In this document: positions 1 to 5,980 of the stretch, piece after piece
How positions within the stretch are numbered: position 1 is the stretch's first letter
Layout: each line of letters starts with the position of its first letter
Assembly: GCA_050249235.1 (NCBI GenBank)
Contig: JBFWQW010000128.1
Coordinates: 1-7,639, forward strand
Length of the DNA: 7,639 bases
Direction of reading: 5' to 3'
Source: JAEKLB01 sp050249235
GTDB lineage: Bacteria; Actinomycetota; Acidimicrobiia; Acidimicrobiales; CADCSY01
The notes under the pieces: model-generated
Seen by the model: the letters and a program-made list of their open reading frames with translations, nothing else
What the model was told of the DNA's origin: nothing
The model's database searches: none
Made by a program: the position numbers and the translations under genes

Positions 1-251
1 CAACCCGGCGGGCCGAACTTCCCGGCTCCCATGATCTCGGCACCGATCCCCGGGCCGTGCTGCGCGGCGAAGACGTCGTCGACGCCCCCGCTCCCGCCCG
101 GCTCGTCGGCCCCCCGCCACCACCGGGTGGCGAAGAGCCAGTCGTGCAACCGCTCGCCGGCGTGACCGAACGGCGCCTCCAGGCTCAGCCCCTCGCCCGT
201 GCCGAAGCCGTCGAGCGAGAGAGAGAAGTTGTGGACGCGTACGCGTGACAT
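1..251 (-). CDS. Dihydrofolate reductase family protein (RibD C-terminal domain), 3' part missing
   Basis: The frame opens with ATG at 251 and runs off the left edge after 83 codons, so the C-terminal half is missing. The visible part begins MSRVRVHNFSLSLDGFGTG. It continues with a LHDWLFATRWW segment, then GVDDVFAAQ, then GIGAEIMGAGKFGPPG. This order (N-terminal strand ending in S-L-D-G, an LH-W-FATR helix, a V-D-D-x-F-A-A stretch, and IG-x-x-I-M-G-x-x-x-F-G-P) is what I know from small DHFR-like proteins of the RibD C-terminal family, common in actinobacteria. Such proteins have an NAD(P)H-binding reductase fold, but most have no assigned substrate, so no folate or riboflavin role should be assumed. 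The start is supported by GAAGGAG four bases upstream. The nearest gene on the same strand is the MFS exporter, 530 bp upstream, too far to assume one operon. Family call is confident; substrate is unknown. Confidence 0.87.
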   Translation of the reverse strand, partial: MSRVRVHNFSLSLDGFGTGEGLSLEAPFGHAGERLHDWLFATRWWRGADEPGGSGGVDDVFAAQHGPGIGAEIMGAGKFGPPG

Positions 252-522
252 GGCGCTCCTTCGGTCGGCGTCGGGTCCACCGTCGGACGCAACCGCGCCG
301 TCCCGCCGAGCCCGCCGGTCATGTCTCCTCGGGCTTCTCCCTACACGCCCGGGGCGGGCCGGTCGAGCGGGAGGGCCCGGCAGCGAGGCCGGTCACGACC
401 CGAAGGCCCAGGCCACCATCAGCGGGAGCTCCTCCCGCCAGAAGGGATCGCCGTGGCCACCAGTCCGCTCGCGCAGCACCACGTCCACGCCGGCCTGCCG
501 GCGACGGGGGCCCGGCTCCCCC
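252..522. other. Region without a recognised gene, upstream of the DHFR-like gene
   Basis: I see no convincing gene here. It should contain the promoter of the DHFR-like gene, but no TAnnnT-type -10 box stands out on the minus strand. Two minor signals occur. A minus-strand ATG at 322 is preceded by GAGGAG only two bases away and opens a short frame overlapping the DHFR start out of frame. A 31-codon minus-strand stretch (393-488) has a protein-like composition but no ribosome binding site. Neither is strong enough to call a gene. Confidence 0.5.
256..262 (-). promoter_or_regulatory. Ribosome binding site of the DHFR-like gene
   Basis: Read on the minus strand, GAAGGAG ends four bases before the ATG at 251. 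It is one of the clearest Shine-Dalgarno matches in the window and fixes the start of the DHFR-like protein. Confidence 0.75.
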
Positions 523-705
523 TCAGGCAGGCTCGTTCGGCTCCGGGGGCGTGGGGTCGTCCTCGTCCAGCACCCCGGTGCCGGGAGCGTCCGGGTCCGG
601 TCCTCCGTCGCCCGGACCAGCGCCGTCCGCCGGCGTCGGCACGCCCTCGCGCCCTCCCGGGCGGGGCGCCTCGAGCGGCTGGTCGCCACGTTCCGTTGCC
701 TGCAT
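523..705 (-). CDS. Possible small acidic Pro/Gly/Asp-rich protein (60 aa), hypothetical
   Basis: I do not recognise this ORF. It starts with ATG at 705 and ends with TGA at 523, giving 60 residues that begin MQATERGDQPLEAPRPGG and end LDEDDPTPPEPNEPA. It is rich in Pro, Gly, Asp and Glu, has no hydrophobic segment and no cysteine, and would be soluble and probably disordered. Roughly four fifths of its codons end in G or C, as in the neighbouring real genes, and its acidic composition differs from the Arg/Pro-rich shadow frames here. A purine-rich stretch with two AGGG elements lies upstream of the ATG; the nearer leaves only two bases of spacing, the farther about eight. It follows the MFS exporter on the same strand, 76 bp after that stop codon. 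It could be a real small gene co-transcribed with the exporter or a chance frame in GC-rich DNA. Confidence 0.35.
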   Translation of the reverse strand: MQATERGDQPLEAPRPGGREGVPTPADGAGPGDGGPDPDAPGTGVLDEDDPTPPEPNEPA

Positions 706-781
706 CGCCCCTGCCCTGCCCGCCCGGCCGTCGCCGGAACCCACGAATGCGCACCCCTCGTCCGCGCCCGTCCGAACGAGC

Positions 782-2104
782 TCAGCCCCGTTCCTCACCG
801 ACCGGAACCGCCGCGGTGCCTTCCGCGGCGAGGACCAGATCGTCGGCGTGGGCGACGTGGGCGAGCTGGGACCAGAGCGACCCGACGAGCAGGCCCGACC
901 CGACGAACGCCCACCAGAACGGCGCGGTGACGCCCCACGCCCCGGCGATGACACCTCCGGCGAGGCTGCCCACGACCATCCCCCCCTCGACCCCGATCAG
1001 GTAGATGCTGGTCACCCGACCCTGCAGCGCCGTGGGCACGGCCCGCTGGCGGACGCTCGTGGCGGTGGTGCCCCAGACGAAGGCGTGGGCACCGAACACG
1101 ACCATGACCACGAGCGCCATCCAGGTCGTGGAGGTCGACGCGAACGCCAGCCAGGTGAGGGTCTCGAGGATCAGGCCGCCCCGCAGCAGGTTGCCGAGGC
1201 TGACGCGGGCGGTGAGCCAGCCGTAGACGACGATGCCGACCATCCCGCCGACGGCGCTGGCGGTGGTGAGCAGCCCGAACCCGACCTCGCCGGCGTCGAG
1301 GCGCTCGATGGCGTAGAGGACGAGGACGGACCAGGCGGTGCCGAACGTGACGTTGAAGCTGACGATCGTCAGCGTGAGCGTCCGGACGGCGGCGTTCCCC
1401 CAGAGCCACCGGAAGCCGTCGGCGATCTCACGGCGCACGGGCGACGACGCACCTTCGCTCCCGTGGGCCGGGAGGAGCAGTCGCGACACCATCACCGCGC
1501 TGGCGACCACGCAGCCACCCTGCACGGCGAAGGGGACGACGGCGCCAGCGGCGAACAGCGCCGCGCCCAGCGGCGGGCCGGCGAACTGGTTGACGGTGAC
1601 GAAGCCGGCCATGAGCCGGGCGTTGCCGAGGCCGAGGTCGCGACCCTCGACCACCATCGGCAGGAGCGTCTTGGCGGTCGTGTCGGCGAACGTCTCGGCC
1701 GTGCCGAGCAGGAACAGCGCGGTGAGGACGACGGCGGTGTCGACCCGGTCGAGCACGATCGTGGCGCCGAGCCCGGCGAGGACCGCGGCCCGGGTCAGGT
1801 GGGCCGCCACCATGGTCCGCCGGCGGTCGAACCGGTCGGCGACGACACCGGCCAGCAGCCCGAACAGCAGCCACGGCAGCCGCTGGAGGACGACGGCGAG
1901 CGCGACGAGGAACGGCGCCCTCGTCTGGGACGCGACCAGGAGCGGGCCGGCCGCGAGGGCGATGCCGTCACCGAGGTTGCTCGTCCAGGACGAGCCCAGG
2001 AGCCAGCGGAACGGCCGCCCGAGCCGAGCCGGGGCGACCGCTTCGACGAGCCTGCGCACGCCGCCGGCCCCGGCGACGCCGGAAGCCGGCGGATCGTCGT
2101 TCAC
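782..2104 (-). CDS. MFS transporter, EntS/MFS_3-type putative exporter
   Basis: From the GTG at 2104 the protein has 440 residues, the usual size for a 12-helix major facilitator. About 35 polar N-terminal residues precede the first helix (WLLGSSWTSNLGDGIALAAG, about 35-54). The loop between helices 2 and 3 carries GVVADRFDRRR (86-96), a good match to MFS motif A. NARLMAGFVTVNQFAGPPLG (161-180) and LQGRVTSIYLIGVEGG (360-375) are typical of the MFS_3 group that contains the enterobactin exporter EntS. Hydrophobic segments alternate up to about residue 412, followed by a short acidic cytoplasmic tail. Proton-driven efflux of a small molecule is the family expectation; the substrate cannot be read from the sequence, and no siderophore genes are nearby. 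The frame stays open upstream to a GTG at 2323, but those residues are Arg/Pro/Gly-rich and unlike protein. No good SD precedes 2104, so the exact start is uncertain. It is divergent from the metallophosphoesterase unit. Confidence 0.93.
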   Translation of the reverse strand: MNDDPPASGVAGAGGVRRLVEAVAPARLGRPFRWLLGSSWTSNLGDGIALAAGPLLVASQTRAPFLVALAVVLQRLPWLLFGLLAGVVADRFDRRRTMVAAHLTRAAVLAGLGATIVLDRVDTAVVLTALFLLGTAETFADTTAKTLLPMVVEGRDLGLGNARLMAGFVTVNQFAGPPLGAALFAAGAVVPFAVQGGCVVASAVMVSRLLLPAHGSEGASSPVRREIADGFRWLWGNAAVRTLTLTIVSFNVTFGTAWSVLVLYAIERLDAGEVGFGLLTTASAVGGMVGIVVYGWLTARVSLGNLLRGGLILETLTWLAFASTSTTWMALVVMVVFGAHAFVWGTTATSVRQRAVPTALQGRVTSIYLIGVEGGMVVGSLAGGVIAGAWGVTAPFWWAFVGSGLLVGSLWSQLAHVAHADDLVLAAEGTAAVPVGEERG

Positions 2105-2359
2105 CCGCGCCGGGCCCCGGTCGGTCCGGCGGAGGTCGTCACCCGCCGAGTCCACCACGGCGGGCCGCCGGCGGCGTGCCCTTTCGCCGGTCCACGGCGG
2201 CCGGGTCGCGGCGCCGCCGCCCGCCCGCCCCGCTCCAGTGCTCGGCCTGAACCGGCGCCCGGTTCCCCTCGCGCCCTGGCGCCATCCGACGGCCCGACGG
2301 CCCCGGTGACGCGACGGCGGCACCGGCAGGGCATCCTGCCGTGGTGGTGGCGACGGTCG
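2105..2359. other. Divergent intergenic region between the MFS exporter and the metallophosphoesterase unit
   Basis: About 255 bp of extremely GC-rich DNA should hold the promoters of two divergent units. I see no clear -10/-35 pair in either direction. The only distinct element is a 7+7 dyad at 2324-2341, listed separately. Open frames crossing the region on both strands encode Arg/Pro/Gly-rich sequence and are not convincing genes. Confidence 0.5.
2324..2341. promoter_or_regulatory. Short dyad (possible operator or 5'-UTR hairpin)
   Basis: CGGCAGG, four bases (GCAT), then CCTGCCG form a perfect 7-bp inverted repeat. It lies 19 bp upstream of the Shine-Dalgarno of the small ORF that leads the metallophosphoesterase gene. 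It could be a repressor site in the divergent promoter region, a hairpin in the leader RNA, or chance in GC-rich DNA. Confidence 0.3.
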
Positions 2360-2367
2360 AGGAGGGG
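2360..2367 (+). promoter_or_regulatory. Strong Shine-Dalgarno for the small upstream ORF
   Basis: AGGAGGGG contains GGAGG five bases before the ATG at 2371, the best SD in the window. It is positioned for the 24-codon ORF and lies about 75 bases from the likely metallophosphoesterase start, so ribosomes probably reach that gene by coupling. Confidence 0.6.
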
Positions 2368-2370
2368 CGG

Positions 2371-2445
2371 ATGGCGGAGGACATCGTCCTGTGGGACCCG
2401 GCGCCCGGCCCGGTCACCCAACCGCCCACGGCTGGCCACCGGTGA
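2371..2445 (+). CDS. Tiny ORF (24 aa) translationally coupled to the metallophosphoesterase, possible leader peptide
   Basis: I do not recognise this peptide. ATG at 2371 follows a near-ideal SD and the frame ends with TGA at 2443-2445. It begins MAEDIVLWDPAPGPV and ends QPPTAGHR: acidic at the start, then Pro-rich, with no membrane segment. Its stop overlaps the GTG start of the metallophosphoesterase (GTGA, start at 2442), the classic arrangement for translational coupling. That downstream gene has no good SD at 2442, which makes the coupling functionally sensible. The same frame is open back to 2251, with GTG codons at 2341-2349, but only the ATG has proper SD spacing. Alternatives: a non-coding coincidence around an SD, or a metallophosphoesterase start at GTG 2391, which has GGAGG ten bases upstream but would add 17 unusual residues. 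Confidence 0.45.
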   Translation: MAEDIVLWDPAPGPVTQPPTAGHR

Positions 2446-3023
2446 CCCACACCAGGATCGGCATCGTCTCCGACACCCACATGCCGGGCGGCCTGCAGGT
2501 CATGTGGGACGAGGTCCGCACCGCCTTCGAGGGCGTCGACCTCATCTTCCACTCGGGCGACATCGTCCTGCCGACGGTGCTCGACCAGCTCGAGGCCTGG
2601 GCCCCGGTCGTCGCCGCCCTCGGCAACAACGACTTCGGCATGAAGGACCCCCGGGTGGCCGAGACCCAGTGGCTCGACGTCGAGGGCTTCCGGATCGCCA
2701 TGGTCCACGACATGGAGCCCGAGGACGAGCCCATCGACACCCTCTGCCGCCGCTACCTGGGCGGCGAGCGGCCCGACGTGATCGTCACCGGCCACACCCA
2801 CTTCGAGCGGCTCGACTACCGCGACGGCGTCCTGCAGGTGAACTCCGGCAGCCCCGTCCACCCGCACCTGTGGTCGACCCGGCTGGGCACGGTGGCCGTG
2901 CTCGACCTGGAGCCCGGCTCGCTCCGGGCGAGGATCGTCCGCCTCGGCGAGACCGAGGGCCTGCGAAACCCCGGCATCGAGTACGAGTTCGACGGCACCA
3001 CCGTCCGCTGCCTCGATGGGTGA
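2442..3023 (+). CDS. Metallophosphoesterase, YfcE/MJ0936-like
   Basis: The 193-residue protein is the normal length for a single-domain YfcE-type calcineurin-like phosphoesterase, a soluble dimetal enzyme hydrolysing phosphodiester or phosphomonoester bonds. The metal-binding blocks are present in order: SDTH (D11, H13), HSGD (D40), GNND (N62, D64), VHD (H89), GHTH (H118, H120), followed by NSGSP (134-138). The usual HG after the fourth block is HD here, and GNCD or GNHD is GNND; neither removes a metal ligand. GTG at 2442 was chosen because it gives MTHTRIGIVSDTH, the expected family N-terminus. An alternative GTG at 2391 adds 17 Pro/Gly-rich residues. Its start overlaps the stop of the tiny ORF at 2371-2445, suggesting coupled translation. 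A hairpin follows 13 bp after the stop codon. The physiological substrate is not known; a general phosphodiesterase role is the safe call. Confidence 0.94.
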   Translation: MTHTRIGIVSDTHMPGGLQVMWDEVRTAFEGVDLIFHSGDIVLPTVLDQLEAWAPVVAALGNNDFGMKDPRVAETQWLDVEGFRIAMVHDMEPEDEPIDTLCRRYLGGERPDVIVTGHTHFERLDYRDGVLQVNSGSPVHPHLWSTRLGTVAVLDLEPGSLRARIVRLGETEGLRNPGIEYEFDGTTVRCLDG

Positions 3024-3036
3024 AGGCCGCCTTCTT

Positions 3037-3071
3037 GTCGACCTGACCGGGGTTGCTCCGGTCGAGTCGAC
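3037..3071 (+). terminator. Hairpin downstream of the metallophosphoesterase, terminator-like
   Basis: GTCGACCTGACCGG (3037-3050) pairs with CCGGTCGAGTCGAC (3058-3071) across a 7-base loop. The 14-bp stem has one C/A mismatch and one G-T wobble. It starts 13 bp after the metallophosphoesterase stop and ends 48 bp before the next gene. There is no T-run after it, so it is not a textbook intrinsic terminator; actinobacterial terminators often lack one. It might instead be an mRNA-stabilising stem or part of the leader of the DsbA-like gene. Confidence 0.45.
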
Positions 3072-3119
3072 GGAGAACGGGAGAGGAACACCGGGCGGGT
3101 CGGGGACGTTGGCTCCGTC

Positions 3120-3788
3120 GTGCGCATCGACGTGTGGTCCGACGTGGTCTGTCCCTGGTGCCATGTGGGGCTGGCCAACCTCGACCTGGCGCTCGAGGGC
3201 TTCGAGCCGGCCGGCAAGGTCGAGGTCGTCCTGCGCTCGTTCCAGCTCGACCCGACGGCCGAGAACGAGCCGGCGGGGAGCCACACCCGGCTGCTGGCCG
3301 AGAAGTACGGCACGTCCGAGAGCGAGATGCGGGCCCGCCAGGCCCGCATCGTCAGCCTCGGCGCCGAGCGGGGCCTCGACTTCCGCTTCGACCGGGTGCG
3401 CCGGGGCAACACGTTCGACGCCCACCGCCTCCTGCACCTGGCCCGGGAGCACGGCCTCCAGCGCCAGCTGAAGGACCGCCTCGGCCGGGCCTACTTCACC
3501 GAGGGCGAGCCAATCGGCGAGGCCGACACCTTGCGCAAGGCCGCCGCCGACATCGGCCTCGACCCCCTCGAGGTCGAGGCCGTCCTCGCCGGTGATGCCT
3601 ACGCCGACGACGTGCGGACCGACATCGAGACGGCCCAGCGGCTCGGCATCACCGGCGTCCCGTTCTTCGTGGCCGACGGCCATCTGGCCGCGTCGGGGGC
3701 GCAACCGCCCGAGGTGCTCGGCCAGCTCCTCCGCCGGGCGTGGGACGACGCCCACCCGCCGAGCACCGAGCGCCCGCCCGACTTGTAG
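3120..3788 (+). CDS. DsbA-family thiol oxidoreductase, FrnE-like
   Basis: The 222-residue protein begins MRIDVWSDVVCPWCHVG, placing the redox motif C11-P-W-C14 at the end of the first thioredoxin-fold strand, as in FrnE-type DsbA proteins and related 2-hydroxychromene-2-carboxylate isomerases. The inserted helical domain follows, with NTFDAHRLLHLA (97-108). The thioredoxin fold resumes with ITGVPFFV, whose Pro181 is the expected cis-proline beside the active site. GAQPPEVL (193-200) is a FrnE-family hallmark. There is no signal peptide, so it should act in the cytoplasm, as known FrnE proteins do, catalysing thiol/disulfide exchange. The GTG at 3120 is the only plausible start, although no SD precedes it within range. 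It lies 96 bp after the metallophosphoesterase, with a hairpin between, and 55 bp before bioB. Having both cysteines favours oxidoreductase over isomerase. Its cellular client is unknown. Confidence 0.94.
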   Translation: MRIDVWSDVVCPWCHVGLANLDLALEGFEPAGKVEVVLRSFQLDPTAENEPAGSHTRLLAEKYGTSESEMRARQARIVSLGAERGLDFRFDRVRRGNTFDAHRLLHLAREHGLQRQLKDRLGRAYFTEGEPIGEADTLRKAAADIGLDPLEVEAVLAGDAYADDVRTDIETAQRLGITGVPFFVADGHLAASGAQPPEVLGQLLRRAWDDAHPPSTERPPDL

Positions 3789-3828
3789 CCCCGCGGCGCC
3801 GAGGACGGGGCCGGTGCGGGGCGCTCGG

Positions 3829-3834
3829 TACCAT
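3829..3834 (+). promoter_or_regulatory. Possible -10 box for a leaderless bioB transcript
   Basis: TACCAT fits the actinobacterial TAnnnT -10 pattern and ends nine bases before the bioB ATG. Transcription would start about three bases before or at the ATG. No -35 box is evident. The absence of any SD in front of bioB fits leaderless translation. The short match could be chance. Confidence 0.35.
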
Positions 3835-3843
3835 TCGACCACC

Positions 3844-4836
3844 ATGGCCACGACCACCGACCGCGCCGCGATCCGCACCGACTGGACCATCGACGAGGTT
3901 CGGGCGATCTTCGAGCTGCCCCTCATGGAGCTGGTGCGCACCGCCGGCGACGTCCACCGCCGGTTCCACGACCCGGCCGAGGTGCAGGTGAACCAGCTGG
4001 TGTCGATCAAGACGGGCGCCTGCCCGGAGGACTGCGCCTACTGCTCCCAATCGGTCCACAACGCCAGCGGCCTCAAGCCCGAGCCGCTCATGCGCAAGGA
4101 CGAGGTGCTGCGCATCGCCCGCCGGGCCAAGGCCAACGGCGTCACCCGCCTCTGCATGGGGGCGGCCTGGCGGGACGTCAAGGACAACGGCCAGTTCGAG
4201 CGGGTGCTCGACATCGTCCGGGGCGTCGCCGACACCGGCCTCGAGGTGTGCGCCACGCTCGGGATGCTCGACGCCGACCAGGCCCGCCGCCTCGAGGAGG
4301 CCGGCCTGTACGCCTACAACCACAACCTCGACACGTCGGCCGAGTACTACGAGCAGATCATCACCACCCGCACCTACCAGGACCGGCTCGACACCATCGA
4401 GGCCGTCCGGGAGACGAACCTCACGCTCTGCTCCGGCGGCATCATCGGCATGGGCGAGTCGGTCGACGACCGCATCGCCTTCCTGCACAGCCTGGCCACG
4501 CTCTCGCCCCACCCGGAGTCCGTGCCGATCAACGTGCTCTCCAAGGTGCCGGGCACGCCCCTGGAGGATGCCCCCGACGTCCCCATCTTCGACACGGTCC
4601 GCATGGTGGCCGTCGCTCGGCTGCTCATGCCGGCGTCGATGGTCCGGATCGCCGCCGGCCGCCACTTGATGAGCGAGGCCGACCAGGCTCTCTGCTTCCT
4701 GGCCGGCGCCAACTCGATCTTCTCGAGCGAGCGCAACATCATGCTGACGGCGGCCGTGCCGTGCGCCGACCACCAGTCGGACCGGGCCCTCCTCGCCGAC
4801 CTCGGCCTGCGCCCCCGGGCTCTCGTCACCGACTGA
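3844..4836 (+). CDS. bioB: Biotin synthase BioB
   Basis: This 330-residue radical SAM enzyme performs the last step of biotin synthesis, inserting sulfur between C6 and C9 of dethiobiotin in the cytoplasm. The [4Fe-4S] motif is KTGACPEDCAYCSQS with C60, C64 and C67. The ligands expected for the auxiliary [2Fe-2S] cluster, which donates the sulfur, are all present by position relative to E. coli BioB: C104 (RLCMGAAW), C136 (EVCATLG), C196 (LCSGGI) and R268 (VRIAAGR). YNHNLDTS (158-165), IITTRTYQDRLDT, SVPINVLSKVPGTPL and FLAGANSIF are also typical. The length is usual for the family and no residue looks damaged. ATG at 3844 is chosen because it gives the normal N-terminus; upstream residues in this frame are Arg/Pro-rich shadow sequence. 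There is no SD, but a TAnnnT box suggests a leaderless mRNA. No bioA, bioD or bioF is visible, so biotin genes are dispersed or lie elsewhere. It faces cysA convergently across a strong hairpin. Confidence 0.99.
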   Translation: MATTTDRAAIRTDWTIDEVRAIFELPLMELVRTAGDVHRRFHDPAEVQVNQLVSIKTGACPEDCAYCSQSVHNASGLKPEPLMRKDEVLRIARRAKANGVTRLCMGAAWRDVKDNGQFERVLDIVRGVADTGLEVCATLGMLDADQARRLEEAGLYAYNHNLDTSAEYYEQIITTRTYQDRLDTIEAVRETNLTLCSGGIIGMGESVDDRIAFLHSLATLSPHPESVPINVLSKVPGTPLEDAPDVPIFDTVRMVAVARLLMPASMVRIAAGRHLMSEADQALCFLAGANSIFSSERNIMLTAAVPCADHQSDRALLADLGLRPRALVTD

Positions 4837-4892
4837 CCAACGTAGGGCGGCGATCAGGCGCTCGGATCCACCATCGACGGGCCCAAACGCCG

Positions 4893-4941
4893 GTTCTTTG
4901 TCGCGTCCTGCACCTCCAAGGGACAGGACGCGACAACGAAC
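4893..4941. terminator. Convergent-gene terminator hairpin between bioB and cysA
   Basis: The arms 4893-4910 and 4924-4941 form an 18-bp stem with a single T/C mismatch around a 13-base loop. The inner 13 bp, TTGTCGCGTCCTG against CAGGACGCGACAA, are perfect. It sits 56 bp after the bioB stop and just past the cysA stop, so it can serve both strands as a bidirectional terminator. No T-run follows on either side. Confidence 0.75.
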
Positions 4942-4944
4942 GGA

Positions 4945-5934
4945 TCAGCTGGCGGTCAGCGCCTCGGCCGCGACCGGAGGGATGGCGACGACGGGAGCGC
5001 CGGCCACGACACGAACCCACGCCGCCTCCCCCGGCTCGATGTGGAGGGATCGGAACTGGGTGCGGTTGAGGGTGACCACCACGGTCTCGTCACCGAGGGC
5101 GACGTGCACGCGGACCTCGAAGCCGACCCGCACGACCCGTTCGATCGTGCCTTCCCGCGCCCCCGGCTGCGCCGAGGCGGTGAGCTCGAGGTCGTGGGGC
5201 CGGATGAGCAGCCCGTCGAACCGGGTGACCGGGCCGAGGAAGCCCATCACGAAGTCGTTGGCCGGGGCGTCGTAGAGCTCGTCGGGCGTGCCGACCTGCT
5301 CGATCCGCCCGTCGTTGATCACCACGATCTCGTCGGCGACCTCGAGGGCCTCCTCCTGGTCGTGGGTGACGAACACGGTGGTGACGTGGACCTCGTCGTG
5401 GAGCCGTCGGAGCCAGTTGCGCAGCTCCCTGCGAACCCGGGCGTCCAGGGCGCCGAAGGGCTCGTCGAGCAGGAGCACCGAGGGTTCGACGGCCAGCGCC
5501 CGGGCCAGCGCCATGCGCTGGCGCTGGCCGCCCGAGAGCTGCGCCGGGAACCGGTCGGCGAACTGCTCGAGGTGGACCAGCTCGAGCAGCTCCTGCACCC
5601 GGGTCTTGACCTCGGCCTTGGGGCGCCGACGGATCTCGAGGCCGAAGGCGACGTTCCGGGCGACGGACAGGTGCTTGAAGGCGGCGTAGTGCTGGAAGAC
5701 GAAGCCGACGTTGCGCTTCTGCGGCGCGAGGGACGTCGCATCGGTCCCCTCGATCTCGATCCGGCCGGCGTCGGGCACCTCGAGGCCGGCGATGATCCGC
5801 AGGAGCGTCGACTTCCCGCCGCCGCTGGGCCCGAGCAGCGCGGTGAGCTGACCGGTCGGGATCGTGACGGACACGTCGTCGAGCGCCGCGAAGTCGCCGA
5901 AGAACTTGCTGACCCCCCGCACCTCGATGCTCAT
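4945..5934 (-). CDS. cysA: Sulfate/thiosulfate ABC importer, ATP-binding subunit CysA
   Basis: The 329-residue ATPase energises sulfate/thiosulfate uptake as a dimer on the cytoplasmic face of the CysT-CysW channel. The nucleotide-binding domain is complete: Walker A GPSGGGKST (35-43), Q-loop in FVFQHYAAF (Q81), signature LSGGQRQRMALARAL (133-147), Walker B VLLLDEPFGALD (153-164) and switch histidine VTHDQEEAL (H191). HYAAFKHLSVARNVAFGL and NDFVMGFLGPV (227-235) are characteristic of CysA rather than of other importers. The C-terminal part (about 238-320, with IRPHDLEL) is the regulatory TOBE-type domain. ATG at 5934 is chosen because the protein then starts MSIEVRGVSKFFGDF; the frame's upstream Ser/Pro-rich extension overlaps cysW and is not protein-like. 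It follows cysW by 46 bp on the same strand. A GGGGGT eight bases from the ATG may be a weak SD. It is the last gene of the operon. Confidence 0.98.
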   Translation of the reverse strand: MSIEVRGVSKFFGDFAALDDVSVTIPTGQLTALLGPSGGGKSTLLRIIAGLEVPDAGRIEIEGTDATSLAPQKRNVGFVFQHYAAFKHLSVARNVAFGLEIRRRPKAEVKTRVQELLELVHLEQFADRFPAQLSGGQRQRMALARALAVEPSVLLLDEPFGALDARVRRELRNWLRRLHDEVHVTTVFVTHDQEEALEVADEIVVINDGRIEQVGTPDELYDAPANDFVMGFLGPVTRFDGLLIRPHDLELTASAQPGAREGTIERVVRVGFEVRVHVALGDETVVVTLNRTQFRSLHIEPGEAAWVRVVAGAPVVAIPPVAAEALTAS

Positions 5935-5980
5935 CGGTCGGACCCCCGCACCGGGGTGCCAACTCGCTCGATCGGGACGC

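Noticed and set aside
322..322. Minus-strand ATG with a GAGGAG just upstream, overlapping the DHFR-like start
   Set aside because: The SD spacing is only two bases, the frame is out of register with the DHFR-like gene, and its product is short and not protein-like.
338..347. TCCCTACACG matches ten bases of another Illumina adapter
   Set aside because: It is internal, both flanks diverge from the adapter at once, and a 10-mer match is plausible by chance; unlike the right end there is no contig boundary here.
245..3046. Very long plus-strand open frame (933 codons) antisense to the MFS exporter
   Set aside because: Its translation is Arg/Pro/Gly/Asp-rich low-complexity sequence without any family signature, and it crosses both the well-supported MFS gene and the phosphoesterase. 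Long antisense frames are expected in DNA this GC-rich.
3789..3821. CCCCGC...GCGGGG pairing directly after the DsbA-like stop as a terminator
   Set aside because: Only six pairs around a 21-base loop with no T-run; too weak to separate from chance in this base composition.
2139..4010. Minus-strand open frame of 623 codons opposite the phosphoesterase and DsbA-like genes
   Set aside because: It is a shadow of two genes with intact catalytic motifs on the other strand; its own translation has no recognisable domain.
3649..4773. Minus-strand 374-codon frame opposite bioB
   Set aside because: It is antisense to a fully conserved biotin synthase and shows only repetitive V/G/D/H-rich composition.
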